Assembly (NCBI RefSeq): GCF_008124765.1
Contig: NZ_VNHS01000001.1
Span: 1,225,059 to 1,289,058, forward strand
Direction of reading: 5' to 3'
Length of the DNA: 64,000 bases
From: Paenibacillus methanolicus
Lineage (GTDB): Bacteria; Bacillota; Bacilli; Paenibacillales; Paenibacillaceae
Shown: positions 45,222 through 51,393 of the stretch, in pieces
Layout: every line of letters starts with the position of its first letter
Position numbering within the stretch: position 1 is the first letter of the stretch
Program-made: the position numbers and the translations under genes
Notes under the pieces: model-generated
Seen by the model: the letters and a program-made list of their open reading frames with translations, nothing else
Told to the model about the DNA's origin: nothing
The model's database searches: none

Positions 45222-47198
45222 CTACCGCATCTTCACGATATCCCACTGCTGATTGGCGCCCATCGTGTCCTTCCATTGGATGATGCGCGCGCAGGGCGTC
45301 TTGTCGCCTCCGTTCACGTCGGCGAGCAGACCGCTGCCCGCGTTGACCAGCTTGTAATAGCTGCCGGACTTCATGATCCGCCAGCGCTGGCTGGCTCGGC
45401 CGCCGTCCGCCTCCTGCACGAGACCCGCTCCGCCTTCCGCCGAACCGCGGTCCACGCCGAGCAGCAAGCCGCTCCGCCGGTTCACGAGCTTGTAAGCATC
45501 GCCGCCAGCCGGGACGAACATCCAGCATTGATTCGCTTCCCCGTGCTGATGCCATTGAATAATTCCCGCGCCTTCCGCCAGCGAATCGCTGTCCACATCG
45601 AGCGCCATGCCGCTGTTCCGGTTGATGAGCAGGTAGAACGATTCCGCCTGGAAACCGCTAACCGGCTGCGTGCTGCCTCGATAATCCGAGACGGTCATGC
45701 CCGCATATTCCTTGAACACTTTGCAGAAATAAGACGTGTCCTTGTAGCCCACCTTCGACGCCGTCTCGTATACCTTCAGCGTCGTCTCCCGCAGCAGCCG
45801 CTTGGCCTCCTCCATCCGGCATTGCTGAATAAATTCGGACAGCCGCTGCCCCGTCTGCTGGCGAAACAGAATCGACAAGTAATTCGGGCTGAGGTCGAGA
45901 CGCCGGGACAAGTCCGCCACGTTCAATTCCTCGTCCAGGTGCTTCATAATGTAGGATTTCGCCTGCTTGATCTCCGGCCGTTCCCGCGCGCTGCCTGCGC
46001 ATACGGAGCGGATCCGCTCCAGGACGGCTTCCCGAATCCGTTCCAGCGGACTCAACCGCGCCAGCGAATCCGTTACCCAGCCTTGCCAATGATCCATCGG
46101 CGCAAGCTCCGCGCCTTGGTCGGAGGCCGCCGCGACCAATAGCGCGAACAAGTCGAGCAGCAGCTTGCGCAGCTCGCCCTCCGGCGGCTTGACGACCCGC
46201 ATATCGCGGAACAGCCGGTCCGCCAGCGCTTCGCACGCCTCGATCTCTCCGTTCTTAAGCGCCTTCGCAAGCGACGGGTAACTGCCGGCGAGCACCGTAT
46301 CCCGGTAAGGACGATCGCCCGGAGCCGAGTAGATCCGCCCGTCTTCCTCTTCGTCATATACGCTGCGGAAGACGGCGGCTTCCGCCTGCTTATGCAAAGC
46401 TTCGATCGTTTTCACGCCGAAGCCGGCCCGGCTGATGCCGATTCGGCAGCCGGCGCCGCTTCGCCCGGCCGCGCGGCTAATGCCTTCCGCCGCCTCATAA
46501 GCGGCCGCCAGCATTCGAGCTTCGCTCTTCTCGTCCTTGAAATCCAAATAGACCGCATATCGTCCCCGGCCGAGCGAGATGACGAGCCATGACGGATCAA
46601 GCTGTCCGAAGTCCGGAGCGGCTGTCGACGCATGCCCCTCGGGCGATTCCGTCTCGCGCACGACCGCCGACAGCATGACGAAAGCGCTGCGGCGATGCGG
46701 CAGCAATGCCGCTTCCGCCTGACGCTCCGCTTCTTCGAGCGTCACGGATCGCGTCAGCAGCTGATAGAGCCATTGTCTCACCCTCTCCGGCCCCGGATCG
46801 CGCACGCTCGCCTTGCTCCGCTCTTCGAGCTTCTCCTTCGCTTGCATGACCGCCAAGACCAAGTTCTCCGGCTCCAAATCATGCTTGAGCAAATAATCCG
46901 CCGCGCCGAGCTTTAACGCGTTCCGGACGAACGGAAAATCGTCATACGAGCTGAGCACGACGATCTCGGTGTCCGGCGCGATCCGCTTCACCTGCTGAAT
47001 GAGCTCGATGCCGTTCATCTCGGGCATGCTGATGTCGGTGACGATCAAATCCACCGGCGATTCCGCAAGGCACGACAGCGCCTGCTTGCCGTTCACCGCT
47101 TCGACCGGCGGCTCGAAGCCGCACTGCCCCCAATCGATAATGGTCCGGATCGCGAACCTGTACACGGCGTTATCTTCCACGATCATCGCTCGCAGCAA
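45222..47198 (-). CDS. YesN-like response regulator with AraC output and C-terminal ricin-type lectin
   Basis: 658 residues in one uninterrupted frame. Receiver domain 1-120 with acidic E8/D9 and phospho-acceptor D55 in LIVTDISMPEMNG. A YesN-type linker region follows. AraC DNA-binding domain at about 410-508 (LNVADLSRRLDLSPNYLSILFRQQTG and KVYETASKVGYKDTSYFCKVFKEYAGM). Residues about 519-658 form a full ricin-type beta-trefoil with three lobes, each closing in a QxW motif (NQCW, SQRW, NQQW) and carrying YKLVNRRSG and YKLVNAGSG. No signal peptide or membrane segment, so the lectin should be cytoplasmic. TTG start behind AAGGGG, overlapping the kinase gene by 29 nt. Ordinary YesN regulators end after the AraC domain; this fusion is highly unusual. 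The lectin may let an imported sugar tune the regulator directly, which is inference. Confidence 0.9.
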   Translation of the reverse strand: MLRAMIVEDNAVYRFAIRTIIDWGQCGFEPPVEAVNGKQALSCLAESPVDLIVTDISMPEMNGIELIQQVKRIAPDTEIVVLSSYDDFPFVRNALKLGAADYLLKHDLEPENLVLAVMQAKEKLEERSKASVRDPGPERVRQWLYQLLTRSVTLEEAERQAEAALLPHRRSAFVMLSAVVRETESPEGHASTAAPDFGQLDPSWLVISLGRGRYAVYLDFKDEKSEARMLAAAYEAAEGISRAAGRSGAGCRIGISRAGFGVKTIEALHKQAEAAVFRSVYDEEEDGRIYSAPGDRPYRDTVLAGSYPSLAKALKNGEIEACEALADRLFRDMRVVKPPEGELRKLLLDLFALLVAAASDQGAELAPMDHWQGWVTDSLARLSPLERIREAVLERIRSVCAGSARERPEIKQAKSYIMKHLDEELNVADLSRRLDLSPNYLSILFRQQTGQRLSEFIQQCRMEEAKRLLRETTLKVYETASKVGYKDTSYFCKVFKEYAGMTVSDYRGSTQPVSGFQAESFYLLINRNSGMALDVDSDSLAEGAGIIQWHQHGEANQCWMFVPAGGDAYKLVNRRSGLLLGVDRGSAEGGAGLVQEADGGRASQRWRIMKSGSYYKLVNAGSGLLADVNGGDKTPCARIIQWKDTMGANQQWDIVKMR

Positions 47199-49014
47199 CC
47201 GTCATCGCCCCTTCCGTCGCTATTATGCGCGGCATCCTCACGATCGCCTCGGTCCCCTGACCGGGCTCGCTTCGGAAGCTTAATCCATATGGCTCGCCGT
47301 AATACAAACGGATTCGCTCGTGGACGCCGCGCACGCCGATGCTGTGCAGGCCCGGGTAACCGCCACGGCTCTCCGGCCCGTCGAGCAAGGATGCCAGCTT
47401 CTCCGGCGTAATGCCGATGCCGTTATCCGCTACCGTCAGCACGATATCGTCGCCGTCCGCTCGGCCGCCGATCGTAATGACGCCGCCACCTTTGGACATT
47501 TCGATTCCGTGTAAAATCGCGTTCTCCACAAGCGGCTGCAGCGTCAGGTAGAGAACGCCGCACGGCAGCAGATCCTCGCCGACCTCGTACCGGACGTCGA
47601 AGGCGTCGCCGTAGCCGATTTTCTGCAGTTCGATGTAGCTTCGAATATCCGCTAGCTCCTCCTCGAGCTTGCGTGCCTCCCCCGTTCGCCTGACCGAAGA
47701 CTTGAGCAATCCGATGAGCGAAGCAAGCATTCGCTCCAGCTCCGGTTGCTGCTTCATTCTGGCATACCAGCGGATCGTGCCCAGCGTGTTATAGAGGAAA
47801 TGCGGGTTGATCTGAGCGAGCAGCACCGAGAACTCCGCCTGCTGCTTCTCCAGCCGAACCTTATAGACGGTCGTAATGAGCTCTTCGATTCGCTCCAGCA
47901 TCGCGTTGAACCGGACCGCGAGAATGCCCGCTTCATCCGAGCCGAGCGGCTGGATGCGAATGCCGAAATCGCCGTCTTCCACGCGGCGCATCGTCCGCTC
48001 CAGCAGCTTGATGCCCCGGGTCGTCGAATCCGACAGGTATACCGCGACCAGCGCCGATAGCAGGATCGCGCCGAGCGCGACCACCGCGATGACCAGCTGA
48101 AGGATGCGGATCTTTCCGAAGAGCAAGGAAGCCGGAATGAGACAGACGACCGTCCAGCCCCCGTCCACCCTGCGCTCCTGCGTCACGAGGTAGCTCTCGC
48201 CGCCGAGCTCGCTCACCCGGCTGTCGGCGAAGGCCAGTCCGCTCTCGCGCAGGCGCGACGAACGTTCCGCCGCCTCCCGAAGCTGGACTGACGTGCCTCC
48301 CGTAATGAAAGCGCCCGCCTCGCTCAGAATCGCCATGTTTTCTTGCAGGATGAGGGACTGCTGGCGGTCTAGATCCCAGAAGTAGCCCGAATCGAGCAGG
48401 AAGACGAACGTGCCGTAGCTCCGGTTGACCGCCTCGACATCGATATAATCGCGCGCGAACATCATTTCGTCCCCGCCCCGCGGCGAAGACGTCCACATCA
48501 GGTTGGGACTGTTCTTGGCTAGCGTCGACACGGCCTCCGCAGCCAGCTTCACCGCATCCGGCTCGGTCATCTGTACAACCGCGCCGTCAGCGACGGACCA
48601 CCAGAAGAGGTCTCCGTCCGCCGACCGGACGAGCACGGCGTTCAAATACGGATGATTGTGCGCGAACTCGGACAACAGCGCGTTGATCCTCATCCGATTT
48701 CTCGCCATGTTCGCGCCCGCCTCGTCCGATCCGGAGACGATCATCCGCCGCAGCTCCTCGTGCATCAGCAGCTCCACGCTCGTCCCGACGAACGCTTTGG
48801 CCCGGTATTCGATTTTGTCCGATGCTTGGTGAACGAGCTGCAGCGTCAAATCCTTCGTCTGCACCTCCGTATAATAACGCGTCGCGTAGATGGCCAAGCT
48901 GCCGATCGAGACCGCCATGAGCGAGATTAACAGCAGGTTGGAGATCAGAATCTTCGAGCGTATGTGCGTGCTGCGGAAGAACCGGAATCGCTGCCGGATC
49001 AACGGCTTGCTCAT
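47170..49014 (-). CDS. YesM-like sensor histidine kinase
   Basis: 614 residues. TM1 at about 22-45 (ILISNLLLISLMAVSIGSLAIYA), an extracytoplasmic Cache-type sensor (about 46-300), TM2 at about 303-328 (ILQLVIAVVALGAILLSALVAVYL), a HAMP domain, and a His_kinase domain with phospho-acceptor H405 in QINPHFLYNTLGTIRWYA. A HATPase follows, with LVENAILHGIEMSKGGG and VADNGIGI. The ATG overlaps the stop codon of the solute-binding gene (ATGA), and its own end overlaps the regulator gene, so the three are tightly coupled. It should phosphorylate D55 of the neighbouring regulator. Confidence 0.92.
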   Translation of the reverse strand: MSKPLIRQRFRFFRSTHIRSKILISNLLLISLMAVSIGSLAIYATRYYTEVQTKDLTLQLVHQASDKIEYRAKAFVGTSVELLMHEELRRMIVSGSDEAGANMARNRMRINALLSEFAHNHPYLNAVLVRSADGDLFWWSVADGAVVQMTEPDAVKLAAEAVSTLAKNSPNLMWTSSPRGGDEMMFARDYIDVEAVNRSYGTFVFLLDSGYFWDLDRQQSLILQENMAILSEAGAFITGGTSVQLREAAERSSRLRESGLAFADSRVSELGGESYLVTQERRVDGGWTVVCLIPASLLFGKIRILQLVIAVVALGAILLSALVAVYLSDSTTRGIKLLERTMRRVEDGDFGIRIQPLGSDEAGILAVRFNAMLERIEELITTVYKVRLEKQQAEFSVLLAQINPHFLYNTLGTIRWYARMKQQPELERMLASLIGLLKSSVRRTGEARKLEEELADIRSYIELQKIGYGDAFDVRYEVGEDLLPCGVLYLTLQPLVENAILHGIEMSKGGGVITIGGRADGDDIVLTVADNGIGITPEKLASLLDGPESRGGYPGLHSIGVRGVHERIRLYYGEPYGLSFRSEPGQGTEAIVRMPRIIATEGAMTVAASDDRGR

Positions 49015-50351
49015 CGGCTCCCGCCCCCTTCCCGCTTCCCGGACTGCAGCACCACGTCGTCGAGTCCCCGAAACAGCGCATCCACGCCACGTCCCGGGTC
49101 GATCAAGAAATCGGCGACCGCCACCGAGAAAGCTCTGCCGAGCTGCTGATTAGTGAAGCCCGTCTGCACGCCCGACCAGTCGACGGTCCGGTTCGTCTCG
49201 ATGTACCGGCGATTCAATTCCGCGATCGCCGGATCAAACCCTTGTTCGACGCCCTTGAGCACGGAGACGCCGCGTTTGTTCCGCTGCAGAGAGTCCCCCA
49301 TCTCCGGCATGGCGAACCAATCGAGCAGTTCCAGCGCCAGATCGGCATGCGGCGATAACGGGTTGACGGCAATGCCGCCCGTTGCCTTCATGGGGAACTG
49401 CGCATCGTCCGGATCGTCCGAGTACGGAAGCGGGAACAAGCCGAGCGAGACGTCCGAGTTGACGGAACGCACTCCGTCCACGCTCCACGTGCCGCCTACG
49501 ATCATGGCCGCTTTCCCCTCGGCGACCATCGTCCGCGCTTCGTCCCAGGAGGTCTCGAACGGATGCGCGTTGACGTATGCGAACCGCTCGGCCAATCGGC
49601 GAAGCGGCGGGGCCAGCGACTTCGAGCTCGCCTCGAACGTCTTCGTCCCGTCGCTAAGCTTCTCGACGAGGAGCGGATCTTGCAGCAGCGCGGACGGCAC
49701 CATATCCGCGGCCAAATCCCAGAACAGCGTCCACGTGTCCTTATAGCCGGCCGCGATCGGCGTCACGCCGTTCTCCTTCAGCCGCTCGCACAGCGCGAGG
49801 AACTCGTTCCACGTCTTGGGCAGCCGCTTGATGCCCGCCTTCGCGAACACCTCCTTGTTATAGGTAACTCCAAGCCCGTTCGCATCGATCGGCAGCATCC
49901 AGACGCGACCGTCCTGCGTGCTTGCGCCCTTCAAATACCGGGGTTCCACCTGCCTCAACGATGCGCGTCCGGTCAGCTCCGCGGCAAAACCCGCCTCGAT
50001 AATATCTTGGGCGCCGTATAGATGGTCCAGCATATACAAATCCGGCATCTCGCCGCTGGCGATGCGCATGCGCAGCAGCGACATGTAGTCGCCGCCGTCC
50101 AGCGGCAGCGCCGTAACGGTCACGTTCGGATGCTTCTCCTGAAATTGACGGATGCCCGAGTCGATCCATGCCTGACTGCCGGCCTCGTCAAAGTGATGCA
50201 GCCATAGCAGCTGGATCTGCCCATCCGATCCGGAGGTGCCGACCGCCGCTCCTTCGCCGGCTTCGCGCAGCATGCCGATCAGCTGGACCGTCGCCACCGC
50301 CATCGCGAGCAGCAAGACGCCGCCATAGATGTACCAGCGCGCGCCCTTCAT
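49011..50351 (-). CDS. Membrane-anchored family-1 solute-binding protein
   Basis: 446 residues. A short cytoplasmic start and one hydrophobic segment (WYIYGGVLLLAMAVATVQLIGML) act as anchor or uncleaved signal; there is no lipobox cysteine. The mature part is a family-1 sugar-binding protein (IQLLWLHHFDEAGSQAWIDSGIRQFQEKHPNVTVTALPL, then MRIASGEMPDLYMLDHLYG, and DANGLGVTYNKEVFAKAGIKRLPKTWNEF). ATG at 50351 behind AAGGGG. No permease gene accompanies it and it is stop-start coupled to the kinase, so it probably presents a sugar to the kinase, as XylFII does for LytS in clostridia. Confidence 0.85.
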   Translation of the reverse strand: MKGARWYIYGGVLLLAMAVATVQLIGMLREAGEGAAVGTSGSDGQIQLLWLHHFDEAGSQAWIDSGIRQFQEKHPNVTVTALPLDGGDYMSLLRMRIASGEMPDLYMLDHLYGAQDIIEAGFAAELTGRASLRQVEPRYLKGASTQDGRVWMLPIDANGLGVTYNKEVFAKAGIKRLPKTWNEFLALCERLKENGVTPIAAGYKDTWTLFWDLAADMVPSALLQDPLLVEKLSDGTKTFEASSKSLAPPLRRLAERFAYVNAHPFETSWDEARTMVAEGKAAMIVGGTWSVDGVRSVNSDVSLGLFPLPYSDDPDDAQFPMKATGGIAVNPLSPHADLALELLDWFAMPEMGDSLQRNKRGVSVLKGVEQGFDPAIAELNRRYIETNRTVDWSGVQTGFTNQQLGRAFSVAVADFLIDPGRGVDALFRGLDDVVLQSGKREGGGSR

Positions 50352-50418
50352 CGAATTCCCCTTACTTTCATGCGAAAGCCCTCCTTCATACCGCGAACCT
50401 GCCGGCGGCAATCCCTTC

Positions 50419-50432
50419 TGATAGCGGTTACA
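50419..50432 (-). promoter_or_regulatory. Exact cre site, proximal copy, sensor operon
   Basis: Minus strand TGTAACCGCTATCA matches every fixed position of TGWAANCGNTNWCA. It lies 67 nt upstream of the solute-binding gene start. Confidence 0.7.
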
Positions 50433-50465
50433 TTCCATTTTACACCTGCCGGCGGCAATCCCTAA

Positions 50466-50479
50466 TGATAGCGGTTACA
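50466..50479 (-). promoter_or_regulatory. Exact cre site, distal copy, sensor operon
   Basis: Identical to the proximal site and exactly 47 bp from it, on the same face of the repeat. Paired sites could allow cooperative CcpA binding. Confidence 0.7.
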
Positions 50480-50649
50480 TTCCATTTTACACCTGCCGTC
50501 TCTCTGGGTGAATCCTATCTTCTGTCCGTTCGATAGGAAAAAAAATCCGCGATAACGCCGCGAAAAAGGGCTTTGCCCTTCGTGACCCTTCTTTCTCCCT
50601 AACCTTTTCTCCCTCAACCTTTCTCTCTCGCCCCTTCCCCCTCCGCCGC

Positions 50650-51022
50650 AATGCTGTCAGGTTAAGAAGGGCTCCGCCCCTTTGACCCCACTTTTATTGC
50701 TCCCTCCTCCCACCTCCTCCGCCGAGGAGGCTCCAAAGCCTATGCTTCCGAAGTGCGCTTTCCGTTGGAAAGCGTTCAGGGCTTTGCCCAAGCGTATGCT
50801 TCCGAAGTGCGTTTTCCTTTGAAAACGCTCAGGACTCCCCACTTCGTGCTGGCATGTTTGTTCGCGTTTGACGGGAAGGCTTGAGTGTGGCACGCTTTTG
50901 TCCTGACGGACAAAGCTTCAGTGGGTTTTGAAGTTCGTCCCAAGACATATGCATGTGCGTAAGCCGATCAACTATAGCCACGGCTGGCTTCACCGTACGC
51001 TTTTCATTAACCTGACAGCATT
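50650..51022. repeat. MITE-like intergenic repeat, copy C, with inserted hairpin doublet
   Basis: Begins with AATGCTGTCAGGTTAA (50650-50665) and ends with TTAACCTGACAGCATT (51007-51022). The interior matches copies A and B (TCCTGACGGACAAAGCTTCA, ATGCATGTGCGTAAGCCGAT, CAACTATAGCCACGGCTGG). Unlike them it holds an extra doublet of a 54-bp unit (50741-50794 and from 50795), each starting TATGCTTCCGAAGTGCG and containing a strong hairpin. CCCTCCGCCG occurs just outside both ends. Confidence 0.72.
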
Positions 51023-51334
51023 GCCCTCCGCCGAGGGGAACCAAGGGCTTCCGCCCTCTGTACACCCGAAAGTGGCGAGACTCGTTGCGCGGCAGTCTTC
51101 GATGTGTCCTTTCGAGGGGAGCCCGCTAGTCCTTCGGACTGGCTGTTGTTCGAGCTTCGTTCAATACGTTTAGCCTTGGGGTGGTATGCTGCTACGTTAC
51201 ATTTCTGTTGCCATTATCGTGCTGACCCTTGCTTTCGTCCGCTCCCGCGGACACGCTTTACTTAATCCATAATTTCATACCGGAGCAATAGCGGCGGATA
51301 TAAATGAGAGAATTATACGTTCCTATATATGAAC
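51023..51334. other. Intergenic remainder after repeat copy C, no gene
   Basis: About 310 bp. The first part resembles a degenerate further copy of the repeat interior (CTCCGCCGAGGGGAACC, AAGGGCTTCCGCCCTCTG). A small hairpin AGTCCTTCGGACT lies near 51129. Nothing else is recognised. Confidence 0.4.
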
Positions 51335-51364
51335 AAAGACGCCGGCAATTTCGCCGGCGTCTTT
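51335..51364 (-). terminator. Terminator of the rhamnosidase gene
   Basis: A perfect 12-bp stem AAAGACGCCGGC/GCCGGCGTCTTT with a 6-nt loop, 30 nt past the GH78 stop codon. Confidence 0.75.
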
Positions 51365-51393
51365 CGGACACTTCTACTTTTGTATACAACCGA

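Larger units (their letters stand above)
50397..50490. repeat. Two tandem 47-bp repeats, each carrying a cre site
   Basis: The unit starts ACCTGCCGGCGGCAATCCC and ends CATTCCATTTTAC; copies occupy 50397-50443 and 50444-50490 and differ at only about two positions. A third start (ACCTGCCG) follows at 50491. The array sits between 46 and 139 nt upstream of the solute-binding gene start. Confidence 0.8.

Noticed and set aside
50650..51022. Complete insertion sequence
   Set aside because: Inverted ends are present but the 373-bp element holds no transposase frame, so it is described as MITE-like only.
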